From Adhaeribacter pallidiroseus (lineage in GTDB: Bacteria > Bacteroidota > Bacteroidia > Cytophagales > Hymenobacteraceae), in NCBI RefSeq assembly GCF_003340495.1, contig NZ_QASA01000001.1, forward strand, positions 5,704,001 through 5,768,000: a stretch of 64,000 nucleotides of DNA, given 5' to 3'. Shown piece after piece: positions 35,799-45,689 of the stretch. Numbering within the stretch: the first letter of the stretch is position 1; every line of letters starts with the position of its first letter. The notes beneath the pieces are model-generated. The model was given only the letters and a program-made list of their open reading frames with translations. It searched no databases and was not told where the DNA came from. The translations under genes and the position numbers were made by a program.

Positions 35799-36536
35799 AT
35801 GCCATTTACTTTTTCTCATCCAGCTATTGTTTTGCCGTTCTATTACCTGCCTAAAAAGACCCGGTCCATGACCGGCTTAGTAATAGGCAGCATGGTGCCA
35901 GATTTTGAAAAGTTTTTTCGGATGAGTCATTACGATGGGTTTAGCCACACCTGGCCCGCTATATTTTATTTTAATTTGCCCTTAGCCATTTTATTAAGTT
36001 TTGCCTTTCACCAGGTAGCACGCAACTCTTTAATCGATAATCTGCCTTTATTTTTAAAAAAGAGATTGCTGCCTTACAAACAATTCAATTGGTTGCGCTA
36101 TTTCAAAAACCACTATCTCGTTATTATACTTTCTATTCTGGTGGGGGTAGTCTCGCATCTTACCTGGGACAGCCTAACGCACCCGGGTGGCCAATTATTC
36201 GAATTATTTCCGATTTTATCTAAATGGATACGGTACCCGGGCTTTCACATGTGGTTATACGTCTTAATTGACCGGATAAGTTCTGTTATAGGCGGATTGG
36301 TAATAGTAGTAGCAATTTTAAAATTACCAACTTATTTTATTCCTCATCAAGCTGATAGTAAGAGCAGCAGCTATTGGCTTTTTATGGGGTTAATAATATT
36401 AATAATTATGAGTTTAAGATTGCTGATTGGCGTTGATGCCAAGTTCTTTGTAATGGATGTGCTAATTACACTTATTTCGGCTTCGCTATGGAGTTTGATT
36501 GTAACTCCTTACTTCCTGAAATTTTACAAAAATTAG
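35799..36536 (+). CDS. DUF4184 family integral membrane protein
   Basis: The 245-residue membrane protein opens with the DUF4184 signature MPFTFSHPAIVLPFYYLP and has GSMVPDFEKFF (about 32-42) and VSHLTWDSLTHPG (about 122-134). The conserved His and Asp residues resemble those of metal-dependent membrane hydrolases, but no activity is established. About five hydrophobic helices can be seen, including the last 80 residues. It is 86 bases after ypdA and may share its transcript. Confidence 0.82.
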   Translation: MPFTFSHPAIVLPFYYLPKKTRSMTGLVIGSMVPDFEKFFRMSHYDGFSHTWPAIFYFNLPLAILLSFAFHQVARNSLIDNLPLFLKKRLLPYKQFNWLRYFKNHYLVIILSILVGVVSHLTWDSLTHPGGQLFELFPILSKWIRYPGFHMWLYVLIDRISSVIGGLVIVVAILKLPTYFIPHQADSKSSSYWLFMGLIILIIMSLRLLIGVDAKFFVMDVLITLISASLWSLIVTPYFLKFYKN

Positions 36537-36734
36537 GTTAGCGAGATGGTCTTTAATTAAATTTCTTATTTACAAATCAAAAGTTAAAGACAATGGCTGG
36601 TTTACTTAAAATTAGCATACAACTTATTGTAAGAATCCATGAACTACTACTTGATTTCATGATTTAAAATGTTTTCTGTTTAAGCTTTACCATTTTAAAA
36701 GTTTGAAAGGGCATAAGCAGCCATTTGCTGAGTT

Positions 36735-37018
36735 GTTATTATAAACAAAAACTTTAGTAGGAAGAGCTAACAACTAGGTCGCCAATATAGCTATTGAAAT
36801 ATGTCGTAAAGGTATTAAAGGTGCCTTAGTGAGTCAGGAAGCTGAATTGAGCCAGATTAAATATTGAGTTATACCTGATTTGAAAAACCGCATTCAGGGA
36901 GGTTCTATATAAGCCCTGCTTTCAATCACACCTCTTAGAAGTATAATAAAGCGAAGTAGACGTGCAAACACCCACCGGGCAGATTATCTTTCCCAGCAAC
37001 TTCGTACTCGCAAAACAA
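36735..37018 (+). pseudogene. Decayed fragment of a second ypdA-like gene
   Basis: The fragment aligns by eye with bases about 35200-35480 of the intact ypdA gene. Shared blocks include CGTAAAGGTATTAAAGGTGC versus CGCAAAGGTGCCGAAG, ACCGCATTCAGGGAGGTTCT versus TCGCATTCAGGAAGGTTCT, and AAGTAGACGTGCAAACACCC versus AAGTAGACGTGCAAACCCCC. It corresponds to the NAD(P)H-binding part and following region. In-frame stops (for example TGA in AAATATTGAGTT) and indels make it non-functional. It probably comes from an old duplication or from recombination at the edge of the glycan locus. Confidence 0.78.
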
Positions 37019-37496
37019 GCTCTTTTCAGTTTACTTTACAGCTGTTGGAAAACTTTCTGGTTAGATTCCTTTGATATGAATGAGCGTCAGGTAAAGTACC
37101 TGGAAGTTTAGTATGTACAATTATTTTGTCAAGCTATACGTCAAATACCTGTAAGACTACCCTTGCTGTGTCTTTTGGCTGGCAAGCTGCTAGTGAAAAT
37201 TTGCTGTAACAGCGGCGAAAGTCTTATGTTTAAACAATTACTTAAGTTGTATCTTTATTCCCATCAACCTTCCTTTTAATTACAAGAATCTAGAAACTTT
37301 TAAAAGGCCTATTACTTTTCTCATAGCTGTATTTTAAAATTAGGGCTACCTAATCTGTTAATTTTTACCTATTTACATAATTGTACAGGTTATTATGCAA
37401 CTTATTTAGCTCTTCGAAACCACTATAGGTTCTTTTGTAAATGTCCGTTTAAGAAACAAAACGAATTTTTTCCTAAAAACTCCTATAAAATATGTT

Positions 37497-37528
37497 GTTG
37501 GCCTTGTATTTGATTAATGATATATTTG
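37497..37528 (+). promoter_or_regulatory. Candidate promoter of the exopolysaccharide locus
   Basis: TATATTTG at 37521-37528 matches the -7 consensus TAnnTTTG. A GTTG at 37497-37500, 20 bases upstream, is a plausible -33 element. It lies about 95 bases before the first gene of the locus. Confidence 0.45.
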
Positions 37529-37623
37529 TATAAATTCCCAAAATATTTTATTTTTTTAATAATTTATCTATATTTTTACAAAAGTTGCTATTATACGAAA
37601 TAAATGGCAAAGGGTTTTAAATA

Positions 37624-38397
37624 ATGAAAATTAACTTACTTTGGTTTTTTTGTTTTATAATGTTTGTTTCCTGCAAGTCTAGCCAAGATTTGGTTTATCT
37701 CAGCAACCTGAAAGAATCGGAATATTCCATTAACATTCAAAATAAAGTAAAACCGCGTATTCAGCCCGATGACTTATTAGCGATTACGGTAAGTACTTTA
37801 AGTCCCGAATCAAATGCTTTATTTAACAGTGGTGTTTTGCAAGGTGCTGGTAAAGGTGTTATAGCAAGTGGTGAAAAAAACGAAGGTTATTTGGTAGACG
37901 ACAATGGATTTATCAACTTTCCGGTAGTAGGGAAAATTCAACTCGCTGGTTTTACTAAAGAAGAAGCCACAGAAAAATTAACCACAGAAATTAACAAATT
38001 TGTCCGGAAACCCATTGTTAACGTTCGTTTTTTAGACTTTAAAATTTCGGTTATTGGCGAAGTAAACCGGCCTGCTACATATACGGTGCCAACCGAAAAA
38101 ATAAATTTACTGCAAGCCATTGCTTTGGCTGGCGATTTAACGGCTTACGGCAAAAGAGAAAATATAGCCTTAATAAGAGAAAAAGAAGGTGTACGCAGTG
38201 TGGTAAGAGTTAATTTAAATAACAAAGATATTTTAAATTCCCCCAACTTTTATCTGCAGCAAAATGATGTAGTTTATGTAGAACCTGGAAAATCAAAGGC
38301 GGTGCAAACCAGTTTGTCCCGGAATAACTTACAATTTGGTTTATCTATCGGACTTTCCCTGATTTCCGTTTTAACTGTATTATTAACAAATCTTTAA
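37624..38397 (+). CDS. Polysaccharide export outer membrane lipoprotein (Wza-like)
   Basis: This 257-residue protein is the outer-membrane export channel subunit of a capsule/exopolysaccharide system. A lipoprotein signal ends at FVSC (Cys about residue 17). The polysaccharide export domain (about 40-130, with PDDLLAITVSTLSPE and YLVDDNGFINFPVVGKI) is followed by an SLBB domain (about 135-215, with ISVIGEVNRPATYTVP and LLQAIALAGDLTAYG). A C-terminal hydrophobic helix crosses the outer membrane. It is the first gene of the locus and is followed by the Wzc-like gene after 37 bases, the standard pair. Confidence 0.92.
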   Translation: MKINLLWFFCFIMFVSCKSSQDLVYLSNLKESEYSINIQNKVKPRIQPDDLLAITVSTLSPESNALFNSGVLQGAGKGVIASGEKNEGYLVDDNGFINFPVVGKIQLAGFTKEEATEKLTTEINKFVRKPIVNVRFLDFKISVIGEVNRPATYTVPTEKINLLQAIALAGDLTAYGKRENIALIREKEGVRSVVRVNLNNKDILNSPNFYLQQNDVVYVEPGKSKAVQTSLSRNNLQFGLSIGLSLISVLTVLLTNL

Positions 38398-38434
38398 ATA
38401 GTAAGTAGCTAAGAGAGCCATAATAGAAGAAGGA

Positions 38435-40756
38435 ATGAACACGACATATCCGGAAAGAGCCCAGCCAAAAGATTTAAAGAAAATAGTATTTAGCTATCTG
38501 CGCTATTGGTATTTATTTTTGCTGGGAGCAATTCTGGGCTTAATTGCCGCAAATTTAAATTTACGTTATACTACTCCTCAATATCGGGTAAGTACCACTT
38601 TACTGATTAAAGACGACAAAAGTGGGGATGGATTATCGGAAAGTGCCGCTTTTAGTGATTTAGATCTTTTAAAATCTTCTAAAAACATTGATAACGAAAT
38701 AGTTTTACTTCAATCCAGTAAGTTAATGTCCCGGACATTAGCTGAACTTGATTTGCGTACAAGCTATTTTGTGAAAGGTCGGGTGCGCGATCAGGAAATA
38801 TATGGTACAGATCTTCCAATAAAGGTTATAATCAATAAATTAAATCCGAAAGCATACAATAGAACAATATTCATTTATATCAAAGACAATAATAGCTTTG
38901 AATTAGAAGAAGAAAGCACAAAACGAACCTTACATAAGTTTGGTCAACAAATAACAAAATCGTACGGTGTTTTCACGGTAGTAGCTACATCTACTAATTC
39001 CTTATTACCAGATGGTAAACCACTAATAATTACATTTCAAGATATTCAAATGCTTGCCGGGATGTATACCAGTAAACTTAATATAAGTCCATATAATGGT
39101 AAAGCCAGTGCTTTGGTATTAAGCATAACAGATGCCGTTCCGCAAAAAGGGATAGATATTATTAATAAATTAATTGAAGTTTATAATAAAGAAGAAGTAG
39201 ACGATAAAAATGTAATTGCGGCTCGAACAATCGAATTTATAGACGAACGGTTAAAATATCTCACTACGGAGCTATCTACCGTAGAAAAAGAAGTAGAGCA
39301 GTATAAACGACAAAACGACTTAACCGATGTAAGTTCGCAGGCCCAACAATACGTGGCCGAAGCAAGTGCTTATAATAAACAATTATCAGAACTAGGTATT
39401 CAGCAAGATGTATTGGCGTCTATAGAAAAGTACTTGCAAAAGCCGGGTAGCCAATATCAATTAGTGCCTAGTTCTTTAAATATTCAAGACCCAACTTTGG
39501 TGGGGCTTATTACCCGGTTTAATGAGTTACAACTCGAGCGCGAGCAACTTTTACGAATCAACCGCCCAGATAATCCTCTTGTCCAGAATATGAATAACCA
39601 GTTGGCCAATCTGCGGGAAAACATTCTGGAAAATTTGCGGAATATTAAAAGTTCATTAGCTATCTCCCGCCGTAACCTGCAATTAAAATCCGGGCAGTTT
39701 GGCTCCAAAATCCAGCAGGTGCCGGTAGCTGAGCGCCAGCTCATAGAAATTACGCGTCAGCAAGAAATTAAACAATCTATTTACTTATACCTGCTGCAAA
39801 AAAGAGAAGAATCGGCTTTGTCGCTGGCCGCTACCGTTTCTAACGGTAGGGTGGTAGAGCCGGCAACTTCTTCCGGTTTAGTTTCACCTAATGCCACAAA
39901 TACCTATTTGTATTATATGTTATTGGGGCTGTTTTTGCCTTTAGCTGGAATCTATATAAAAGAATTATTAAACAATAAAGTGCAAAGTTTACAGGATGTG
40001 CAATACATAACACCTGCGCCCATCTTGGGAGAAATTGCGCATAATCGCGGCAAAACTAGCCTAGTGGTAAAAGAAAAAAGCCGGGCTCCCGTAGCCGAAA
40101 TGTTCCGGCTCATTCTTACTAATTTACAATTCTCTAATTTTAACAAAGAAAATAAAGTACTACTGGTTACTTCCAGTATGAGCGGCGAAGGAAAAACTTT
40201 CTTTAGCATTAATTTAGGAAGCAGTTTGGTAGCTACTGGTAAAAAAGTAGTTATACTGGGTTTTGATTTACGTAAGCCTGGTTTATTACCTGACTTAGGC
40301 CTAATCGAGGAAGTAGGCATTAGTAATTACTTAGTTCAGGAATCATTACTAGTCGATGATATCATAAAACCTTCTGGTGTCGCTTCTAACTTATTCGTAA
40401 TTGGTGCCGGCACTATTCCGCCTAACCCTTATGAACTCATGCTAAGCTCCCGGGTAGAGCATCTGTTTAAAGTATTGCGGGTCAATTTTGACTTTATAAT
40501 AGTAGATACCGCTCCGGTTGGCCAGGTAGCCGATGCCTTTACCTTAGCTCCTCACATAGATTCTTCGGTGTATGTCATCCGATATAACTATACTCTAAAA
40601 GAGCAGTTGAATATTATAAACGATATTTATTATAATAAAAAATTTAACCAACCTATGCTGGTGTTAAACGATGTCCGAAAAGAGAATGGTTATGCGTATG
40701 GGTATTGCTACGGAGAAGAAAGAAAGAAAAAATCTTTCCTGAATATTTTAAAATAG
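38435..40756 (+). CDS. Wzz/BY-kinase fusion, polysaccharide co-polymerase tyrosine kinase (Wzc-like)
   Basis: The 773-residue inner membrane protein controls chain length and export of the polysaccharide. It has a Wzz domain with the first membrane helix at about 28-45, a long periplasmic coiled coil (about 265-440), and a second helix near 495-512. The cytoplasmic tyrosine kinase has Walker A SSMSGEGKT (about 580-588), Walker A' LGFDLRKPGL and Walker B FIIVDTAPVG. The C-terminus has clustered tyrosines (YAYGYCYG), the usual autophosphorylation cluster. All elements are intact. It should pair with the Wza-like lipoprotein upstream. Confidence 0.93.
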   Translation: MNTTYPERAQPKDLKKIVFSYLRYWYLFLLGAILGLIAANLNLRYTTPQYRVSTTLLIKDDKSGDGLSESAAFSDLDLLKSSKNIDNEIVLLQSSKLMSRTLAELDLRTSYFVKGRVRDQEIYGTDLPIKVIINKLNPKAYNRTIFIYIKDNNSFELEEESTKRTLHKFGQQITKSYGVFTVVATSTNSLLPDGKPLIITFQDIQMLAGMYTSKLNISPYNGKASALVLSITDAVPQKGIDIINKLIEVYNKEEVDDKNVIAARTIEFIDERLKYLTTELSTVEKEVEQYKRQNDLTDVSSQAQQYVAEASAYNKQLSELGIQQDVLASIEKYLQKPGSQYQLVPSSLNIQDPTLVGLITRFNELQLEREQLLRINRPDNPLVQNMNNQLANLRENILENLRNIKSSLAISRRNLQLKSGQFGSKIQQVPVAERQLIEITRQQEIKQSIYLYLLQKREESALSLAATVSNGRVVEPATSSGLVSPNATNTYLYYMLLGLFLPLAGIYIKELLNNKVQSLQDVQYITPAPILGEIAHNRGKTSLVVKEKSRAPVAEMFRLILTNLQFSNFNKENKVLLVTSSMSGEGKTFFSINLGSSLVATGKKVVILGFDLRKPGLLPDLGLIEEVGISNYLVQESLLVDDIIKPSGVASNLFVIGAGTIPPNPYELMLSSRVEHLFKVLRVNFDFIIVDTAPVGQVADAFTLAPHIDSSVYVIRYNYTLKEQLNIINDIYYNKKFNQPMLVLNDVRKENGYAYGYCYGEERKKKSFLNILK

Positions 40757-40810
40757 TGAAAGTAAATCCCATTCAACTGATGTTTTAAGAATGAAGCGTT
40801 TATTATTTCA

Positions 40811-42109
40811 ATGAAGTTTATGAAAGCGCTTGTTCAAAGCATTTATACTAATCCGAAATATGCCAGAGCTATTGAATGGGGGAGGCTTCTTGCTATAACC
40901 GGTGGAGCTCAATCCCTTGTGCAAGCAATTAGCTTCGTAAGCGGAATACTAGTAATTCGTTTATTATCAACCCAAGAATATGCCATTTATACATTGGCGA
41001 ATACTATGCTTGGTACAATGACCATATTGGCTGATGGTGGTATATCAACAGGAGTAATGGGTTTGGGAGGTAAGGTATGGCAGGATCGCGAAAGGCTAGG
41101 TACTGTTTTAGCTACAGGCCTTGATCTGCGCCGAAAGTTTGCAGCAGGAAGTTTATTAATAGCCATGCCTATATCAATTTATTTATTACTACACAATGGG
41201 GCATCGTGGTTAACTACAATTTTGATTGTAGCATCTTTAGTATTAGCATTCTTTGCTGCTCTTTCTGATTCTATACTTGAGATAGTTCCTAAACTCCATC
41301 AGGAAGTTGTTTCATTGCAAAAAAATCAGATTCAAGTAGGCCTTGCTCGTGTTGTTTTATCTGGATTAACTCTGTTCATTTTTCCATGGGCCTTTGTAGC
41401 TATTCTGGCTTCCGGAATACCACGAATCTATGGAAACATTCAATTGCGGAAAGTAACATTTCAATTTGTAACTGAGGCAAAACCAGATTTAGATATTAGT
41501 AGTAAAATTTTGAGTTTAGTTCGAAAAACTATGCCTGGTCTAATTTATTATTGTGTTTCGAGTCAATTAACAATTTGGTTGCTTTCTATATTGGGGAATA
41601 CAGCATCAATAGCACAAATAGGAGCATTAGGTAGGATTTCTATATTGTTAAATATATTAGGAGTTGTTTTTTCGACAATATTAGTTCCTCGATTTGCTCG
41701 AACATCAGAAGGGAATAAAAATCTTTCAAAAAAGTTTTTACACTTACTAATGCTATTTATTGGTCTTTGTATACTTTTCATAAGTTCTATATATTTTTTT
41801 TCAGCGGAAATTCTATGGGTATTGGGTTCTAATTATACTAATATGAATTTCGAGTTAGTGCTGTTTATAATTGGAAGCTGTGTTTTTGCTTGTGCAGGTT
41901 TTATTTATTCACTCACATCAAGTAGAGGTTTTGTATTAAGTCCTTATATATACATTACATTTAGTGTTTTAGCTATTATAATAGGTATAATTATATTTGA
42001 TGTTTCCTCACTAACTGGTATTTTGTATTATAACATTTTTGTATCAGGCGTACAGCTTTCTATGTATACTTTATACGCATATTTTAAAATTATAAAATTT
42101 AAATACTAG
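40811..42109 (+). CDS. Polysaccharide flippase-like membrane protein (Wzx/MATE-like)
   Basis: The 432-residue protein is predicted to have 12 or more membrane helices and resembles oligosaccharide flippases, which move lipid-linked repeat units across the inner membrane. The N-terminal half (AITGGAQSLVQAISFVSGIL and VIRLLSTQEYAIYTL) is characteristic. The 3' half is much more AT-rich than the 5' half. ATG 40811 or 40820 could be the start. It follows the Wzc-like gene by 54 bases. The substrate is the locus-specific repeat unit, which cannot be read from sequence. Confidence 0.8.
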   Translation: MKFMKALVQSIYTNPKYARAIEWGRLLAITGGAQSLVQAISFVSGILVIRLLSTQEYAIYTLANTMLGTMTILADGGISTGVMGLGGKVWQDRERLGTVLATGLDLRRKFAAGSLLIAMPISIYLLLHNGASWLTTILIVASLVLAFFAALSDSILEIVPKLHQEVVSLQKNQIQVGLARVVLSGLTLFIFPWAFVAILASGIPRIYGNIQLRKVTFQFVTEAKPDLDISSKILSLVRKTMPGLIYYCVSSQLTIWLLSILGNTASIAQIGALGRISILLNILGVVFSTILVPRFARTSEGNKNLSKKFLHLLMLFIGLCILFISSIYFFSAEILWVLGSNYTNMNFELVLFIIGSCVFACAGFIYSLTSSRGFVLSPYIYITFSVLAIIIGIIIFDVSSLTGILYYNIFVSGVQLSMYTLYAYFKIIKFKY

Positions 42110-42162
42110 TGTTGTATTAGATTAACCGTAATGTCCCATTAGATTCTAAAAGCTTTTGTTTT

Positions 42163-43095
42163 ATGTCTGATAATATATTGTTTAGTGTTGGAATACCTGC
42201 TTACAAAGGGCGTTATTTAGAAGAATGCATTAATAGTATATTGGTACAAACTTTTGCAAATTTTGAGCTTATTGTTATAAATGATTATTCTCCAGATTCC
42301 ATTGATTCTATTATAGATCAGTACTGTGATTCTAGAATTAGTTACTATAAAAATGAAAGAAATGTAGGAGCAGAACACGTTGTAGATAATTGGAATAAGT
42401 GCTTAAATTATGCTAATGGAGAGTACTTTGTATTAATGGGAGATGATGATAAAATGGAGCCAGATTATTTAGAAGAGTTTGCCAAGTTGATTGCTCTATA
42501 CCCTGACCTAGATGTATTTCATTGTCGATCAAAAATTATTAATGAAGATTCATTTCCTATAATGTTAACGCAGTCATGTCCAGAATTTGAAACAGTTTAT
42601 GAAAATATATGGCAAAGGATAGTCTTTCAAAGGCGTCAATTTATTTCTGATTTTGTATTTCGTACTTCTGTTCTAAAACACAATGGAGGCTTTTTCAAAT
42701 TACCTTTAGCTTGGGCTTCGGACGACATATCTACTTTTGTTGCATGTGGCAAGAAGGGGATTGCTCATATAAATAAACCAGTATTTAATTATAGAGAAAG
42801 TAGGTATAATATTACATCAACAGGAAATAGTAAATTAAAGTTAGAAGCACTGAATGGCGCTGCAAAATGGATAAATGATTTCTTAGATAAGGAACCAGAA
42901 AAAGCTAGTGATCAATTGATATATACAATACTAAAAAATCAAATTAATGATCATGTGTTAAAAGCAAGAACATTAGTTGTTAGGCATTCTATTCGTAATA
43001 ATATAATACTTGGTACAATTGATTGGTGGCTTAATCGTAAAAAATATTTGTTATCTACTAAAGATATAATTATGGCATTAGTTAGAAGGTCTTAA
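42163..43095 (+). CDS. Glycosyltransferase family 2
   Basis: The 310-residue GT-A glycosyltransferase opens with FSVGIPAYKGRYLEECINSI and has the donor/metal-binding acidic motif GDDDKMEPDYLEEF near residue 90. The C-terminal part is less conserved. It should add one sugar to the lipid-linked repeat unit. It is strongly AT-rich, with many ATA and TTA codons, unlike the core genes. Confidence 0.86.
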   Translation: MSDNILFSVGIPAYKGRYLEECINSILVQTFANFELIVINDYSPDSIDSIIDQYCDSRISYYKNERNVGAEHVVDNWNKCLNYANGEYFVLMGDDDKMEPDYLEEFAKLIALYPDLDVFHCRSKIINEDSFPIMLTQSCPEFETVYENIWQRIVFQRRQFISDFVFRTSVLKHNGGFFKLPLAWASDDISTFVACGKKGIAHINKPVFNYRESRYNITSTGNSKLKLEALNGAAKWINDFLDKEPEKASDQLIYTILKNQINDHVLKARTLVVRHSIRNNIILGTIDWWLNRKKYLLSTKDIIMALVRRS

Positions 43096-43549
43096 TCTTA
43101 ATTTATATGATATTTTGCGTATTTATTTGATCTATGAATGTTAATGATTTATTATTAATTTATAACTACTCATTAAATAATCATTCTCCATTTTAAATAA
43201 TGGTTGGATACATCTACGTTTCTTATTGGAGAGTTGTATCTGAGAAGTTTATATTCTCATTACAAGTTAAAAATTAAGTGCTTATATGCCATGATAATAA
43301 ATAATGAAGGTTCTAGATAGGATACTTTCAAAAGGTATTCAAATATTGCTTAAATATTGCTGTTACAAGCAAGAAAAATTCTTTAGTTTATAAACACTAT
43401 GTCATTATAATTAAATTATCTTCATTTTACAAAATTATTCTAAAAGATAATGTTGTATGAATATTCTTTATTAGTAAAAGAAGTACCAAAAGAAAATGAA
43501 TAAGAAAGTAAAAGGTTATATAAATTTTGTGATAATAGGTTAACTTTCT
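43096..43549. other. AT-rich gap within the glycan locus
   Basis: About 450 very AT-rich bases have stops in all frames I read and no recognisable remnant. It may hold an internal promoter for the following genes or be the scar of a lost gene. Confidence 0.45.
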
Positions 43550-44524
43550 ATGAAGGTAGTTATTTGTACTCTTTTTGAAAGTCATTACCATTTAGGTGTA
43601 GCTGCTTTAACGAACTCTCTTTATAAGCAAGGTTATCGTGGGGAAATTTATGCAGGCTATAAAGGAACATTGCCTGTTTGGGCTATTTCGTCTAAAGAAA
43701 ATTATCAATTAATGAAGACAAGTTGCCGAACACTATATATTACTGACAGCCTTCAAATTCATTTTATACCTCTTGAAACTACCTACCACTTGACCAACTA
43801 CAAACCAGATTTTATGTTAAAAATTTGCAATGAAGTTGTAAATGATATAAGTTCTATATTTTATTTTGATCCTGATATTATTGTCTCAACTTCTTGGTCT
43901 TATTTCGAAGAATGGGTTGGTTATGGAGTTGCTTTATGTGAAGATATAAATTCTCCTCTTGCAGAACATCATCCACGCAGAATGGCTTGGCGCCGGATTT
44001 TTGGTAATAAGGGTATTTTACTTAAGTTTAACAGTAACATCTATGTAAATGGGGGATTTATTGGACTATCTAATAATGATCTAAGTTTTTTGAAAATATG
44101 GAAAAACATTCAAGAGATTATGGCATCTGAAATTGGAGGCTTAAGCCGGTCATCTCTTTCAGGAATACCGTTGTTAGGTAATGCAAGTAATCCAAATGCT
44201 CCATTTAGCAAAACAGATCAAGATGCGTTAAATGCTGCAGTTGAGGTTTGGAATGGTAATGTGAGTTTTATAGGTAAGGAAGGAATGGCATTTCATCCAG
44301 GAATTTCAATAATGTCGCACGCCCTTGGACTTCCAAAGCCTTGGCAATGGAAGCCTTTTTTACAAATTTTAGCAGGTTTGCCTCCGCGTTTAGTTGATAA
44401 ACAGTATTGGGATAGCGTAAACAAGCCCATTCAAACATATTCATCTTGGATGATTCGACTAAGGAAATTATTTATATTATTAGCATCGTTTATTGGAAGA
44501 TTTTATAGAAGGGGAGGAATATAG
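43550..44524 (+). CDS. GT-A-like (GT8-like) nucleotide-sugar transferase, family uncertain
   Basis: The 324-residue protein looks like a GT-A glycosyltransferase. It starts MKVVICTLFESHYHLG, has an acidic motif YFDPDIIV (about residue 103) where a DxD should be, and IYVNGGFIGLSN (about 163) as in GT8-type enzymes. The C-terminal part has FHPGISIMSHALGLPKPW, like the H-x-K/P-W ending of GT8. I cannot name a family with certainty. It lies among the AT-rich genes of the locus. Confidence 0.6.
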   Translation: MKVVICTLFESHYHLGVAALTNSLYKQGYRGEIYAGYKGTLPVWAISSKENYQLMKTSCRTLYITDSLQIHFIPLETTYHLTNYKPDFMLKICNEVVNDISSIFYFDPDIIVSTSWSYFEEWVGYGVALCEDINSPLAEHHPRRMAWRRIFGNKGILLKFNSNIYVNGGFIGLSNNDLSFLKIWKNIQEIMASEIGGLSRSSLSGIPLLGNASNPNAPFSKTDQDALNAAVEVWNGNVSFIGKEGMAFHPGISIMSHALGLPKPWQWKPFLQILAGLPPRLVDKQYWDSVNKPIQTYSSWMIRLRKLFILLASFIGRFYRRGGI

Positions 44525-44557
44525 TAAAATACTAATTAAGTTAAATGTTATTTCTAT

Positions 44558-45688
44558 ATGAGAATTATATTTCTTTGCGGATCGCTAGAAATTGGACGAG
44601 ATGGTGTTGGTGATTATACCAGAAGGTTGAGTGGTGAGCTCATTCATCAAGGTCATCAAACTGCTATAATTGCATTATATGATAAAGGTATTAAAGAAGT
44701 TATTTCTTATACGCAACAATCAGAAGATTTAATTATACCAGTGTTGCGTATACCTGCTTTTTACTCATCTAATCAGCGTTGTGACTTAGCTCAAAAATGG
44801 GTTGATAATTTTAATCCTGATTGGTTAAGCTTGCAATTTGTTCCTTTTGCATTCCAGTCTAAAGGATTAACTATTGGTTTGAGCAAACTGCTCAAAAAAA
44901 TTGGCAGCGATAGGTGTTGGCATGTTATGTTTCATGAACTTTGGGTAGGAATGGATATACAATCGTCTATAAAGCTTAAATTATGGGGACAAATACAAAA
45001 AAAAATAATTCAATCTATGGTTTTTAGATTAAAACCTAAACTTATCCATACGCAAACGCGACTTTATCAAGAGCAATTATATAAAATTGGATTAGATTCT
45101 AAATATCTTTCATTATTTTCAAATATACCTGTACATTATAATAGAGCACCTAAAACTTATAAGTTGCCTCAGTTAAAGGTAGGTAGCAGCATTAATTTTG
45201 TTGTTTTTGGGTCTATTCATACTGGCGCACCAATTGAACTATTCACTCAAGAAGCATCTTTGTATGCTAAAAAGAAAGGTATCAAGCTCTCTCTCACAAT
45301 TATAGGACGATCTGGTGAGGAACAGTTACATTGGAAAACTGTGTGGGAATTAAGAGGATTAGTGGTAGAAATATTAGGAGAACAAACACCGGAGCGTATT
45401 TCTGAAGTATTGAGTAAAGCTACATTCGGTCTTTCTACTACTCCAAGCATATTAATAGAAAAAAGTGGAACTGTTGCTGCCATGTTTGCGCATGGTTTAC
45501 CGGTTATCTGTATTTCGAGAATATGGACTCCTCGAGGAGTTCCTAATTTTAAATTACCAAATAATGTAGTTCAGTATAAAAGTGGAAATTTGGAGACGTG
45601 TTTTTTACTAGCATCAAGCCCTAAACTATTTAATAATGTATCTAAAATTACCCGTCAATTAACAGATACTCTTTTAAGTGAAGATTAA
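44558..45688 (+). CDS. Glycosyltransferase family 4-like protein
   Basis: The 376-residue protein has a GT-B layout. The N-terminal Rossmann start is MRIIFLCGSLEIGRDGVGDYTRRL. The C-terminal domain has FVVFGSIHTGAPIELF, LTIIGRSGEEQ and GEQTPERISEVLSKATFGLSTTP. The usual EGFG(x)E donor motif is replaced by LIEKSGTVAAMFAHGLPVI, so donor binding may differ. AT-rich codons match its neighbours. The stop codon is directly followed by the acyltransferase start. Confidence 0.7.
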   Translation: MRIIFLCGSLEIGRDGVGDYTRRLSGELIHQGHQTAIIALYDKGIKEVISYTQQSEDLIIPVLRIPAFYSSNQRCDLAQKWVDNFNPDWLSLQFVPFAFQSKGLTIGLSKLLKKIGSDRCWHVMFHELWVGMDIQSSIKLKLWGQIQKKIIQSMVFRLKPKLIHTQTRLYQEQLYKIGLDSKYLSLFSNIPVHYNRAPKTYKLPQLKVGSSINFVVFGSIHTGAPIELFTQEASLYAKKKGIKLSLTIIGRSGEEQLHWKTVWELRGLVVEILGEQTPERISEVLSKATFGLSTTPSILIEKSGTVAAMFAHGLPVICISRIWTPRGVPNFKLPNNVVQYKSGNLETCFLLASSPKLFNNVSKITRQLTDTLLSED

Positions 45689-45689
45689 A

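Larger units (their letters stand above)
36537..37623. other. Gene-poor junction before the exopolysaccharide locus
   Basis: About 1.09 AT-rich kb hold the decayed ypdA fragment (36735-37018) and a promoter-like box (37521-37528). The rest shows no supportable ORF, RNA gene or repeat. It marks the boundary between the core-type region and the glycan locus. Confidence 0.6.
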
